A stretch of DNA of 64,000 nt from Sphingobium sp. 15-1 (GCF_013375535.1 NZ_JABXJG010000001.1:1984001-2048000), one strand, 5' to 3'; positions 8,533-16,557 are shown, numbered from the stretch's first letter. Translations and numbers: made by a program. The notes: generated from the sequence alone by a model not told the origin.

Positions 8533-9204
8533 GTGAAGAAACGGGCCTATCAGGATGGTTGTGCGACAGCCCATGCGCTGGACCTGGTCGGGGACCGATG
8601 GGCCATGCCGATCATGCGGGAATTGATGCTGGGGCCCAAGCGCTTCACCGATCTGCGCGCCAGCCTGCCCGGAATCAGCGCCAATGTGCTGACGCAAAGG
8701 CTGGAGGAGCTGGAGGCTAGCAGCATCCTCATCCGCCGCCGCCTGCCCCCGCCCGCCGCCAGCCAGATTTACGAGCTGACGGAGTGGGGCCGCGAGTCGG
8801 AGATATTGTTCCAGGTGCTGGGCCGCTGGGCGTCCCGATCGCCCACCATGCAGCCGGGCCTGCCGATGAGCAATGTGTCGGTGATCCTGTCGATGCGCAC
8901 GATGATCGACCGCAGCCGCATCGGTGACATGGACGCCGTGATCGGCCTGCGCTTCGGGGAGGAGTCATTCCGCCTGGTCCTGAAGGATGGCGACTTCACC
9001 GCCGACCGGGGCGAAGCGGCCGGGGCGGACGTGATCCTGTCCGGCGACCAGAATGCGCTGGCGGCCGTGGTCTATGGCGGGTTGCGATTCGAGGATGTCG
9101 CGGGCGCGCTCCAGGTGGAGGGGGACAGGGCGTTAGCCGAGCGCTTCGTCCGGCTCTTCCTCTTGCCCCCCATGGCGCCCTCGACGGTCATGCCAGCTTC
9201 ATGA
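8533..9204 (+). CDS. HxlR-family transcriptional regulator with C-terminal SCP2-like domain
   Basis: 223 residues from a GTG start. The N-terminal winged helix (about 5-100) has the HxlR signature: CATAHALDLVGDRWAMPIMR, then ISANVLTQRLEELEASSILI and a wing. The C-terminal part (about 120-215) with LVLKDGDFTADRGEA and ADVILSGDQNALAAVVYGG resembles the SCP2 sterol-carrier-like domain found in a subgroup of HxlR proteins. It is divergent from the VOC operon and is its likely regulator; this is inferred from position. Its last 17 bp overlap the 3' end of the convergent SMR gene. Confidence 0.88.
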   Translation: MKKRAYQDGCATAHALDLVGDRWAMPIMRELMLGPKRFTDLRASLPGISANVLTQRLEELEASSILIRRRLPPPAASQIYELTEWGRESEILFQVLGRWASRSPTMQPGLPMSNVSVILSMRTMIDRSRIGDMDAVIGLRFGEESFRLVLKDGDFTADRGEAAGADVILSGDQNALAAVVYGGLRFEDVAGALQVEGDRALAERFVRLFLLPPMAPSTVMPAS

Positions 9205-9499
9205 GGACCAGGCCGCCCAGGATCATCATGGCGGCCAGCAGGCGCAACGCCGTCGCCGCCTCGCCCAGAAAGACGATCCCGACCAGAAAGGCGCCCAGCG
9301 CGCCGATGCCGGTCCAGATCGTATAGGCGGTGCCGAGCGGCAGGCTCCTCATCGCCAGCGACAGCAGGGCGAAACTGCCGATCATCGCGATCAGGGTGAT
9401 GAGCGTCGGTGTCAGGCGGGTGAAGCCCTGCGACTGTTTCATCGCAAACGCCCAGACGATTTCCAGCAGACCGGCGACGATCAGAGTGACCCAGGCCAT
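9188..9499 (-). CDS. sugE: SMR-family transporter, SugE/Gdx guanidinium exporter type
   Basis: 103 residues with four transmembrane helices and the membrane-embedded Glu of SMR proteins in IVAGLLEIVWAFAMK (E13). The SugE subtype is shown by GFTRLTPTLITLIAMI, SLPLGTAYTIWTGIGALGAF and FLGEAATALRLLA. Members of this subtype export guanidinium in exchange for protons. The start at 9499 removes a long non-conserved leader. Immediately upstream is a hairpin with an ACGG loop resembling half of a guanidine-II riboswitch. The 3' end overlaps the convergent HxlR gene by 17 bp. Confidence 0.92.
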   Translation of the reverse strand: MAWVTLIVAGLLEIVWAFAMKQSQGFTRLTPTLITLIAMIGSFALLSLAMRSLPLGTAYTIWTGIGALGAFLVGIVFLGEAATALRLLAAMMILGGLVLMKLA

Positions 9500-9521
9500 A
9501 GTGCCCTCCCTTGCAAGAGAG

Positions 9522-9570
9522 CCGGGCCGTCCCGGACTTATGCCCGCTGGGCGGGGGAGGACGTGGCCTC
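9522..9570 (-). promoter_or_regulatory. Possible guanidine-II (mini-ykkC) riboswitch upstream of sugE
   Basis: On the minus strand, 9535-9522 forms a 5-bp GC stem with an ACGG tetraloop (CCGGG-ACGG-CCCGG), which is the ACGR-loop hairpin of guanidine-II riboswitches. It ends 22 nt before the sugE ATG, close to the SD. The class needs two such hairpins. The only upstream candidate (minus strand 9570-9557, GAGG stem around CCACGT) has ACGT in place of ACGR, so the pair is imperfect. The gene context (SugE exporter) supports the call; the degenerate first hairpin weakens it. Confidence 0.4.
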
Positions 9571-9627
9571 GCTTGTCGGGCGGGATAGAGGGTCCATCCC
9601 GGTTAAGCAACAGCGGGCACACTCGCC

Positions 9628-9797
9628 AAATCCTCCCTGCGCGCAGCGTGGGGAGGGTCGAAGAGAGTCACGTGCCTCTCTTCGACAGCCGCAGGCTGGT
9701 GGAGGGGAAAATGGCACGACCTACGGCGCCCTACGGGCGCTCCCCTCCACCATCGGCTACGCCGACGGTCCCCCCCCATCTGCGATGGGGAGGATTT
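9628..9797. repeat. AAATCCTCCC inverted-repeat element
   Basis: About 170 bp bounded by AAATCCTCCC at the left and its complement GGGGAGGATTT at the right, with internal blocks CCCCTCCACCATCGGC and ACCGTCGGCG-like sequence. A related element occurs at 49692-49838 next to rnpB. It occupies most of the gap between sugE and the SDR gene. Confidence 0.75.
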
Positions 9798-9807
9798 GCC
9801 TTCTTCC

Positions 9808-10548
9808 TCAATGCCCCGCGTTCAGCATTCCGAAGACCTGGGCGAATTCGCCGCGACGTTCCGCTTCGCGCAGGAACTTGACCCGCTCGACGCAGATTTC
9901 CTCCAGCGGCGGCTGCTGCGCCAGCAGGCCCATGACCTCCGCGATATATTCGTCCAGCGGCATCATCTGCGGATTTTCCGCATGGCCGGGCATCAGGTCG
10001 GTCTGCACGCCCGGCGGCGCCAGTTCGATCACCTCGACATGGCTGTCCTTGAGCTGATGCCGCATCGATTGCGACCAGCTATGGAGCGCCGCCTTGGTCG
10101 CGCTGTAGGTCGGCGTCGCCGCCAGCGGGACGAAGGCCAGGCCCGACGTCACCGTCATCAGCGTCGCGGCGGGCTGGGCCAGCAGATGCGGCAGCAGGGC
10201 GTGGGTCAGCCGGATCGGCCCCAGCAAATTGGTCGCGACCGTCGCTTCGGCTATGGCGAGGTCGATCCGTTCCTCGACCACCATGATGCCGGCATTGTGG
10301 ATCACGGCGTTGAGCGTGGGGAAATCCGCGACCAGCTTCCCGGCGAAGGCCGCGATCGCCGCCGCGTCCTCCATGTCGACGGTCAGGGCCGCCATGCCCG
10401 GATGCTCCGCCACCAGCGCATCCAGCGCCGCCTGCCGCCGCCCGGCGACGATGACCTGATTGCCCGCTGCATGGAATTCATGCGCCAGCGCCGCGCCGAT
10501 GCCCGATCCGCCGCCGGTGATGAGGATGGTGTTGCCGCTCTTCTGCAT
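9808..10548 (-). CDS. Short-chain dehydrogenase/reductase (DltE-like)
   Basis: 246 residues with a classical SDR Rossmann fold: the cofactor loop TGGGSGIGAALAHEF, the NAG motif (HNAGIMVVE), the catalytic Ser region (LMTVTSGLAFVP) and YSATKAALHSWSQSM containing the Tyr-x3-Lys pair. The GRR after the second strand (IVAGRRQAAL) suggests NADP(H). It resembles the DltE/YvrD group; the substrate is unknown. Start at 10548 (MQKSGNTILITG), preceded by AAGGAGACG. It is divergent from an HxlR regulator at 10666, which probably controls it. Confidence 0.9.
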   Translation of the reverse strand: MQKSGNTILITGGGSGIGAALAHEFHAAGNQVIVAGRRQAALDALVAEHPGMAALTVDMEDAAAIAAFAGKLVADFPTLNAVIHNAGIMVVEERIDLAIAEATVATNLLGPIRLTHALLPHLLAQPAATLMTVTSGLAFVPLAATPTYSATKAALHSWSQSMRHQLKDSHVEVIELAPPGVQTDLMPGHAENPQMMPLDEYIAEVMGLLAQQPPLEEICVERVKFLREAERRGEFAQVFGMLNAGH

Positions 10549-10563
10549 GGGTCGTCTCCTTTT

Positions 10564-10590
10564 GAAGCCATGGTGGTGAAGCCATGGTGT
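10564..10590. repeat. Short direct repeat in SDR/HxlR intergenic region
   Basis: GAAGCCATGGTG occurs twice in tandem separated by 2 bp, just upstream of the SDR gene. It could be a slipped duplication or part of an operator; no further support. Confidence 0.5.
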
Positions 10591-10645
10591 GACCGGCAAT
10601 TTAGGACTACACTCTCTTTTGGAAAGAAGGCACCGCAAAGTGCTA

Positions 10646-10655
10646 TAGGTACCTA
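10646..10655. promoter_or_regulatory. Candidate HxlR operator (TAGGTACCTA palindrome)
   Basis: A perfect 10-bp palindrome lies 10 bp before the HxlR ATG and about 100 bp from the SDR start, in the shared divergent promoter region. HxlR regulators bind short palindromes in such positions. The assignment to this regulator is inferred from position only. Confidence 0.35.
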
Positions 10656-10665
10656 AAGGTGAGAA

Positions 10666-11100
10666 ATGGAAAATCCGCTGGTCAAACGCTTCGCTCCCGA
10701 TGAAATCGCCCAGGCGGAAGCCTTTATCGACGCCAATCCCGAAGCGCCGCTCGACCCGCGAATCGAGCGACTCGTGAACGACCTAATCGGTCGCATCGCG
10801 GACAAGTGGACCTTGCTGGTGCTGGAGCTGCTGGAGGAGAAGGGCACGCTGCGCTTCACCCGCATCGCGGAGCAGGTGGAGGGCATCAGCCAGAAGATGC
10901 TGACCCAGACGCTGCGCCAGATGGAACGCGACGGCCTTGTCACCCGCACCGTCCATCCGGTGGTGCCGCCCCGCGTCGACTATGCGCTGACGCCGCTGGG
11001 CAACAGCCTGAGCGCCGCCTTTTGCGGCGTCTGGGTCTGGGCGGAGCGCAATCTGGACGCGGTGGAGGAATCCCGTCGCCGCTTCGACACACGCGACTGA
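10666..11100 (+). CDS. HxlR-family transcriptional regulator
   Basis: 144 residues, a winged-helix protein of the HxlR/YtfH type: LVNDLIGRIADKWTLLVLEL helix 1-2, GISQKMLTQTLRQMERDG recognition helix and HPVVPPRVDYALTPLGNSL wing. No Cys is present in the N-terminal position used by redox-sensing members such as YodB/QorR. The ATG is preceded by AAAGGTGAG. It is divergent from the SDR gene with a palindrome in the gap, the usual arrangement for an HxlR repressor and its target enzyme. Confidence 0.9.
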   Translation: MENPLVKRFAPDEIAQAEAFIDANPEAPLDPRIERLVNDLIGRIADKWTLLVLELLEEKGTLRFTRIAEQVEGISQKMLTQTLRQMERDGLVTRTVHPVVPPRVDYALTPLGNSLSAAFCGVWVWAERNLDAVEESRRRFDTRD

Positions 11101-11154
11101 GGGATTTCCAACAGCGCGCCAACGCATCGCGCGTACAATCGGGCTCACCCCTTC

Positions 11155-11232
11155 CCGTTCGGGCTGAGCCTGTCGAAGCCCACTCCTTTTTTTGAAGAAA
11201 AGTAAAGCCCTTCGACAAGCTCAGGGCGAACG
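11155..11232. repeat. Palindromic repeat, CCCTTCGACAAGCTCAGGG family
   Basis: The arms are CGTTCGGGCTGAGCCTGTCG and its near complement ending AGCTCAGGGCGAACG, separated by an A/T-rich loop with TTTTTTT and AAAAG. It lies downstream of the HxlR gene and may also act as a terminator. Confidence 0.75.
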
Positions 11233-11236
11233 GATA

Positions 11237-11359
11237 CTAAGCTGTATCGACATTCAGCTTAAAAATATAAGCAACGTCATGCTGAACTTGTTTAGCATGA
11301 CGATTTGCAATGAAGGTCGCGCCAATCGTCCGAAAGAGCTGAATGTCGATACAGCCTAA
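11237..11359. mobile_element. MITE-like element with perfect 19-bp terminal inverted repeats and CTAA duplication
   Basis: The left end GCTGTATCGACATTCAGCT (11241-11259) and right end AGCTGAATGTCGATACAGC (11337-11355) are exact complements. CTAA directly flanks both ends (11237-11240 and 11356-11359), matching the YTAR target duplication of IS5-group elements. There is no coding capacity in the 115 bp. A short GTCATGCTGAAC-type hairpin (11275-11302) lies inside it. Confidence 0.8.
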
Positions 11360-11385
11360 GCGGCCCCGATCATACGCACGATGCC

Positions 11386-12225
11386 CTACTGCACCGGGAC
11401 GAACGTCTCGCGCATGGGCGTGAGCGGGAAGGTCGGCACCTCAACCCGTACCGGCGCGCCCGGCACCATGGCCGATGGCGGCGTCATCGCGGCTGCGTTG
11501 GCCACGAAGCCGGACGTCACTTCCCTGGGCGCCATCGGCGGCGGCGGCAGCGGCGTGGGCGACACCACCACCGTCACCGTCCCGCCAAAGCGCGACTGCC
11601 ACTCCGCCAGACGCCGCAGATAGTCGGCATAGGCCTCGTAAAAATCCTGGAACGGTTTCTCCAGCGCCGTCAGCGCTTCGGGCGCATAGGCGAGCAACTG
11701 GCTGGAGGGCATCGCCAGCACCTTCGCGCCGATCTCGATCGCCACCGGGCAAAAGCTTTTCGTCACCGGCGGCAGGGCAAAGAAATTATAGACGACGGTG
11801 TTCAGCAGCTCCCGCGCCTTCAGGCCACCCATGCCATAGGCGGCCAGATAGTTGCGGTCGACCGCCGCATTCGCCTCCCGCAGCGCCGCCTCATGCACAT
11901 GCAATATCTGGTTATACTGGATGCGCGCCGGCTCGTTGACGCCATGGCAGGAGAGCGCCGCGACGTTCAGCGCCATGCGCACGTGCCAGAGCGCCGTATT
12001 GGCCGTCACGCCACGATTGGGGGTCAGATATTTGCCGTCATTCCCGACTTCGGGGATGCTCATCTCCTCGACCGCGCCCATGGGCGGCAGCGGCTTGATC
12101 GTCGGCACCACCGGCGGCGGCGGCGTGGGCGGCGCCTTTTCGGGTGTGGAACAGCCTGCGACCAGCGCGAGCGCCGTTACAGATGCAATCTCGCAAAAAC
12201 GGCGAACGACGGTACGCGACGGCAC
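11386..12225 (-). CDS. Putative lipoprotein of unknown function
   Basis: About 279 residues. A basic n-region (VPSRTVVRRFC) leads to a hydrophobic stretch and the lipobox ALVAGC, so the mature protein is probably lipid-anchored. A Pro-rich linker (PPTPPPPVVPTIKPLPP) precedes an all-helical region (about 75-230) with four Cys-poor helices, and a Pro-rich C-terminal tail. I do not recognise the family. Start: the GTG at 12225 has an AGAGGG ribosome-binding site 8-9 nt upstream; an ATG at 12267 lacks one. It stands alone between two repeat-rich gaps. Confidence 0.7.
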   Translation of the reverse strand: MPSRTVVRRFCEIASVTALALVAGCSTPEKAPPTPPPPVVPTIKPLPPMGAVEEMSIPEVGNDGKYLTPNRGVTANTALWHVRMALNVAALSCHGVNEPARIQYNQILHVHEAALREANAAVDRNYLAAYGMGGLKARELLNTVVYNFFALPPVTKSFCPVAIEIGAKVLAMPSSQLLAYAPEALTALEKPFQDFYEAYADYLRRLAEWQSRFGGTVTVVVSPTPLPPPPMAPREVTSGFVANAAAMTPPSAMVPGAPVRVEVPTFPLTPMRETFVPVQ

Positions 12226-12395
12226 CCTGACATCCCTCTGATCATTGTCCGGACAGAACAAACTCATGGCAAAGCCATGCGTTCCTGACGACCGAGCTAC
12301 AGCTCATTCGTCCGGCGAGAGATTCGCTTCGTCCCGTTTAGCCTGCAAATGCGCCTGCGCAGGCAGACTAAGGCAGTTTCCGGTCATTCCAACCC

Positions 12396-12488
12396 CGTCA
12401 CCCCGGACTTGATCCGGGGTCCCACTACCTTGGACTAGGCGCGGAAGGCAGAAGGAAAGCGGGACCCCGGATCAAGTCCGGGGTGACG
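12396..12488. repeat. Palindromic intergenic repeat, GTCACCCCGG family
   Basis: Near-perfect long inverted repeat: CGTCACCCCGGACTTGATCC at the left and its complement GGATCAAGTCCGGGGTGACG at the right, with an approximately 30-bp spacer. It fills the gap between two minus-strand genes. Confidence 0.88.
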
Positions 12489-12543
12489 GATGGGGCATGG
12501 CAAAGTTGGCTCGCTCATCAGAAGCACCGCCATAGCGCGAACC

Positions 12544-13554
12544 CTAAGCGCGCCGCTCCAGCGCCACGGCGGCTTCGTCCATCAACTGGGCGATGATGTC
12601 GGCCACCGGCTCTTCCTTGGCGACCATGCCGACCGACTGCCCGGCCATCAGCGATCCGCCCTCGACATCGCCGTCGATCACCGCGCGGCGCAGCGCGCCT
12701 GCCCAATAATGCTCGATCTCGAGCTGCGCCTCGCCCATGTCGACCACGCCGCTGTCGAGCAGATTGGCGACCTCGCGCTGCTTGGCGGTAAAGGCCTCCG
12801 TCCCGGCGTTCTTGAGCGCGCGGACGGGAATGACCGGCAGGCGCGGGTCGATCTGCACGCTGGCGATGGCGTCGCGCGCCGAGGCGCGGAAAAAGGCCTT
12901 CTTGAAGTTCGGGTGGGCGATGCTCTCGACCGCGCAGGCGAAGCGGGTGCCAAGCTGCACGCCCGCCGCGCCCATCTCCAGATAGCCCGCGATCAACTCG
13001 CCGCGCCCGATTCCGCCCGCGACAAACACCGGAAGCTGCGCCGCCATTTCGGGCAGGATTTCCTGCGCCAGCACGCTGGTCGAGACGGGGCCGATATGGC
13101 CGCCCGCCTCCATGCCCTCGATCACCAGCGCGTCCACGCCGGAGCGCGCCAGCTTCTTCGCCAATGCCAAGGCAGGCGCGAAACAGATCAGCTTCGCGCC
13201 CTTCTGCTTGATCGCCTCGATGCTGCCCTTGGGCGGCAGGCCGCCGGCCAGGACGACATGGCCGACTTCATGCTTGGCGCAGACATCGATCAGCTCGAAC
13301 AGTTGCGGATGCATGGTGATGAGGTTGACGCCGAAGGGTTTGGCCGTCAGCGCCTTGGTGGCGGCGATTTCCTTGTCGAGCAGCTCGGGCGTCATCGCCC
13401 CACAGGCGATCACGCCAAAGCCGCCCGCGTTGGAGATCGCCGCGACGAGGTTGCGCTCCGACACCCAGCTCATCGCCCCGCAGAGGATCGCGACGTCGCA
13501 GCCCAGAAATTCCGTGCCGCGGGCCATGAGGGACTTCAATTTATCAGCGCTCAT
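12544..13554 (-). CDS. NAD(P)H-dependent flavin oxidoreductase (nitronate monooxygenase / 2-nitropropane dioxygenase family)
   Basis: 336 residues forming an FMN TIM barrel of the NMO/FabK superfamily. Visible are the N-terminal GAMSWVSERNLVAAISNAGG, the substrate-side EGMEAGGHIGPVST with the family His, and the phosphate-binding VFVAGGIGRGE followed by AAGVQLGTRF. Members oxidise alkyl nitronates or act as enoyl-ACP reductases (FabK); the sequence alone does not separate the two. Start MSADKLKSLM at 13554 preferred. Flanked on both sides by palindromic repeats, so probably monocistronic. Confidence 0.88.
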   Translation of the reverse strand: MSADKLKSLMARGTEFLGCDVAILCGAMSWVSERNLVAAISNAGGFGVIACGAMTPELLDKEIAATKALTAKPFGVNLITMHPQLFELIDVCAKHEVGHVVLAGGLPPKGSIEAIKQKGAKLICFAPALALAKKLARSGVDALVIEGMEAGGHIGPVSTSVLAQEILPEMAAQLPVFVAGGIGRGELIAGYLEMGAAGVQLGTRFACAVESIAHPNFKKAFFRASARDAIASVQIDPRLPVIPVRALKNAGTEAFTAKQREVANLLDSGVVDMGEAQLEIEHYWAGALRRAVIDGDVEGGSLMAGQSVGMVAKEEPVADIIAQLMDEAAVALERRA

Positions 13555-13566
13555 TCTTTTCTTTCC

Positions 13567-13655
13567 CGTCATCCCCGCGCAGGCGGGGATCCATCTCCCG
13601 GCATAGTGGCCGGGGATGGCGTTGGAGATGGATTCCCGCCTTCGCGGGAATGACG
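13567..13655. repeat. Palindromic intergenic repeat, GTCATTCCCGCGAAGGCGGG family
   Basis: Arms CGTCATCCCCGCGCAGGCGG and the complement ending TTCGCGGGAATGACG around a 30-bp spacer. Other copies are at 44672 and 45733. Confidence 0.87.
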
Positions 13656-13674
13656 AATTTAGTAAAGGCCCTGC

Positions 13675-14940
13675 TTACGCGACCGGCGCGTCTAGACCGT
13701 AAGCCGTATGCAACACGCGCACCGCCAATTCGGTCTCATCCTCGTCGATCAGCACCGACACCTTGATCTCGCTGGTGGAGATGGCGAGGATGTTGATGCC
13801 GCGATCGGCCAGCGCCTGGAACATGGCCGAGGCCACGCCCGCATGGCTCTTCATGCCGACGCCGACGACCGACACCTTCGCGACCTTCGTATCCGGGATG
13901 ATCCGGTTGAAGCCGATCACGTCCTTCTGCCCTTCCAGCACGTCCAGCGCGCGAGCCAAGTCCGCGCCTGGCACGGTGAAGGTGACGTCCGTCTCGCCCT
14001 TGTCGCGGCCGACATTCTGGATGATCATGTCGACGTTGATCGCGGCATCGGCCAGCGGCCCGAAGATGTGCGCCACGGCGCCCGGACGATCCGGCACGCG
14101 GGTCAGGGTGATCTTCGCCTCATTCTTGTCATGGGCGATGCCGGTGATGAGCTGACGTTCCATCTTGTCTTCCTTGAGCTTGGCTTCCAGTTCCTCTTCG
14201 CTGACGATCAGCGTGCCGGGGAGGTCGTCCTGGGTGGGATCATCGAAGGAGGAAAGCACCTGCACGACCACGCCTTCCTTCATAGCGAGGCCGACCGAGC
14301 GGGTCTGGAGCACCTTGGCGCCGACCGAGGCCAGTTCCAGCATCTCCTCATAGGTGACGAGGTCGAGCTTGCGCGCCCGCGCCACGATGCGGGGATCGGT
14401 GGTGTAGACGCCGTCGACGTCGGTGTAGATGTCGCAGCGATCGGCCTTCAGCGCCGCCGCCACGGCCACCGCCGACGTATCCGAGCCGCCACGGCCCAGC
14501 GTCGAGATGCGGCCATCCTCCATCATGCCCTGGAAGCCGGGGATCACTGCGACCGTGCCCGAACGCATGGACGCCAGCAGGTCGATCGTATCGATCTCCC
14601 CGATGCGCGCCTTGGCATGGGCTTCGTTGGTGCGGATGGGGAGCTGCCAGCCGAGCCAGCTCCGCGCATCGACGCCCATCGCCTTCAGCGTCATGGCGAG
14701 CAGACCGCTCGTCACCTGCTCGCCGCTGGCGACCACCACGTCATATTCCGCCGGATCGTAAAGCGGCGAGGCTTCCTTGCAGAAGCCGACCAGCCGGTCC
14801 GTGTCGCCCGCCATGGCGGAGACGACGACGGCCACTTCATGGCCCTGCTCGACCACATGTTTGACTCGCGCGGCCACATTGCGAATTCGCTCCATCCCCG
14901 CCATGGAGGTGCCGCCGAATTTCATCACGATGCGCGCCAT
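13675..14940 (-). CDS. lysC: Aspartate kinase
   Basis: 421 residues. It phosphorylates aspartate, the first step toward lysine, threonine, methionine and diaminopimelate. The kinase domain starts MARIVMKFGGTSMAG and includes the RGGSDTSAVAVAAALKADRC motif and EMLELASVGAKVLQTRSV. Two ACT domains at the C-terminus (about 270-421: DRPGAVAHIFGPLADAAIN and GVGMKSHAGVASAMFQALAD) indicate feedback control by lysine and/or threonine. Start at 14940 because MKFGG must lie near the N-terminus. Divergent from ubiG; dapF of the same pathway is at 42606. Confidence 0.96.
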   Translation of the reverse strand: MARIVMKFGGTSMAGMERIRNVAARVKHVVEQGHEVAVVVSAMAGDTDRLVGFCKEASPLYDPAEYDVVVASGEQVTSGLLAMTLKAMGVDARSWLGWQLPIRTNEAHAKARIGEIDTIDLLASMRSGTVAVIPGFQGMMEDGRISTLGRGGSDTSAVAVAAALKADRCDIYTDVDGVYTTDPRIVARARKLDLVTYEEMLELASVGAKVLQTRSVGLAMKEGVVVQVLSSFDDPTQDDLPGTLIVSEEELEAKLKEDKMERQLITGIAHDKNEAKITLTRVPDRPGAVAHIFGPLADAAINVDMIIQNVGRDKGETDVTFTVPGADLARALDVLEGQKDVIGFNRIIPDTKVAKVSVVGVGMKSHAGVASAMFQALADRGINILAISTSEIKVSVLIDEDETELAVRVLHTAYGLDAPVA

Positions 14941-15088
14941 TTGCTTGTCGAGCCTGCCTGGTTGTAAGAAAGAAAATGTCGCCCCATGGGGCAAAAACGG
15001 CGCCGCTATAGCAGCAGCGGCGAATATGGCAACCTCAGCCGCACGGCGCATATGGCGCGGACGGGCGGACGCTGGTAGCAGGACCATC

Positions 15089-15826
15089 ATGGCGAACACA
15101 GCTTCCAACACCATCGACCCCCGCGAAGCCGCGCATTTCGGCAGCATGGCCGCCGACTGGTGGGACCCCAAAGGCAGCAGCGCCATGCTGCACAAGCTCA
15201 ACCCCGTGCGCCTGCGCTATATCCGCGATGCCGTCGACCGGCATTGGCCGGGCCAGGACCGGAGCTTCCGTCCGCTGGCGGGCCGGCGGGCGCTGGATGT
15301 CGGCTGCGGCGCGGGGCTGCTGGCCGAGCCGCTGGCGCGCATGGGCGCGGCGCTGACGGCGCTGGACGCGGCGGAGGAGAACATCGCCGTGGCGCGCAGC
15401 CATGCCGAGGGGCAAGGCCTCGCCATCGACTATCGCGCCACCCCGGTGGAGCGGCTGGAGGAAAGCGGCTTCGACCTCGTCACGTCGATGGAGGTGATCG
15501 AGCATGTCGCGGACGCGGCGGCTTTCGTCGCGGCGCTGGCGGACAGACTGGCGCCTGACGGCCTGCTGATCCTCTCGACCCCCAACCGCACGCCGCTGTC
15601 CCGGCTCGCCATGATCACCATCGGGGAAAGCGTCGGCGGCATCCCCAAGGGGACGCATGACTGGCATAAATTCCTCAACCCGGAGGAATTGACGAAACTG
15701 CTGGAGGATGCGGGGCTGGAAGTCACCGACAGCACTGGCCTCAGCTTCACGCCCGCCAGGGGCTTCATCCTCTCGTCCAACAAGGCGATCAACTATCTGC
15801 TGACCGCCCGCCACCGGCAGGGGTGA
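15089..15826 (+). CDS. ubiG: Ubiquinone biosynthesis O-methyltransferase
   Basis: 245 residues, an SAM-dependent class I methyltransferase. UbiG acts twice in ubiquinone synthesis, methylating the 2- and 3-hydroxyls. Diagnostic are the N-terminal FGSMAADWWDPKGSSAMLHK, motif I LDVGCGAGLLAEPLARMGA, VTSMEVIEHVADAAAF and the UbiG-specific GTHDWHKFLNPEEL. AGGA precedes the ATG at 15089. The stop overlaps the next gene by 4 bp (GTGA), so the two are translationally coupled. Confidence 0.95.
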   Translation: MANTASNTIDPREAAHFGSMAADWWDPKGSSAMLHKLNPVRLRYIRDAVDRHWPGQDRSFRPLAGRRALDVGCGAGLLAEPLARMGAALTALDAAEENIAVARSHAEGQGLAIDYRATPVERLEESGFDLVTSMEVIEHVADAAAFVAALADRLAPDGLLILSTPNRTPLSRLAMITIGESVGGIPKGTHDWHKFLNPEELTKLLEDAGLEVTDSTGLSFTPARGFILSSNKAINYLLTARHRQG

Positions 15827-16425
15827 AGGCGGTGGCGGCCGATCCCCGCGTCGACGCCTATATCGCGAAGCAGGCCGATTTCGCCCGGCCTATCCTTGCG
15901 CATCTGCGCATGCTGGTCCACGCCGCCTCGCCGGCCATCGGGGAGGCGGTGAAATGGGGCATGCCCTTCTTCACCTATCGGGACCGGAATCTCTGCAACA
16001 TGGCGGGTTTCCAGCGCCATGTCGCTTTCGGCTTCTGGCATGACAAGGTGGCGCGGGACGGCGCCAGCGGTGAGGCGATGGGCCAGTTCGGCCGGATCGC
16101 CAGTCTGAGCGACCTGCCCGCCGACGCGGACATCGCCGCCTTGCTGGCCAAGGCCATGGCGCTGATCGACGCGGGCGACAAGCCCCGCGCCGGGGCCAGG
16201 GAAGCGCGCGCGCCGCTCCCGCAGCATCCCGCCTTCGCCGCCGCCATCGGCGCCGATCCGGCTGCGGCGGCGGCCTGGGCAGGTTTCCCGCCGGGCAAGA
16301 TTCGCGACTATTGCGAATGGATCAATGAGGCGAAGACCGACGCCACACGCGACAAGCGCATCGCCCAGGCGGTGCAATGGATCGCGGAGGGCAAAGGCCG
16401 CAACTGGAAATATGAGAAACGGTAA
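15823..16425 (+). CDS. YdeI/OmdA-like protein with DUF1801 domain
   Basis: 200 residues from a GTG overlapping the ubiG stop. The N-terminal DUF1801/YdhG module (about 5-115) has RPILAHLRMLVHAASPAIGE and VKWGMPFFTYRDRNLCNMAG; the C-terminal part (about 130-200) carries the Bacteriocin/OmpD-associated helix motif INEAKTDATRDKRIAQAVQW. Such proteins are soluble and poorly characterised. The tight link to ubiG may be only positional. It ends just before a palindromic repeat. Confidence 0.87.
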   Translation: MKAVAADPRVDAYIAKQADFARPILAHLRMLVHAASPAIGEAVKWGMPFFTYRDRNLCNMAGFQRHVAFGFWHDKVARDGASGEAMGQFGRIASLSDLPADADIAALLAKAMALIDAGDKPRAGAREARAPLPQHPAFAAAIGADPAAAAAWAGFPPGKIRDYCEWINEAKTDATRDKRIAQAVQWIAEGKGRNWKYEKR

Positions 16426-16465
16426 GCATTTTGGCGGGAAAGCTATGCTCTCCGCTCTTACCACC

Positions 16466-16557
16466 CGTCATGCTGAACTTGTTTCAGCATCCATTTCTCC
16501 CCAGGCGACCAAGACTCCTAGAGGCACAATGGATGCTGAAACAAGTTCAGCATGACG
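16466..16557. repeat. Palindromic repeat, GTCATGCTGAACTTGTTTCAGC family
   Basis: Arms CGTCATGCTGAACTTGTTTC and the exact complement GAAACAAGTTCAGCATGACG with a 30-bp spacer containing ATCCATT/AATGGAT continuing the pairing. A truncated copy of the same hairpin is inside the MITE-like element at 11275-11302. The remaining 170 bp to the next gene hold nothing I can identify apart from a GCCGCGC/GCGCGGC hairpin near 16690. Confidence 0.85.
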
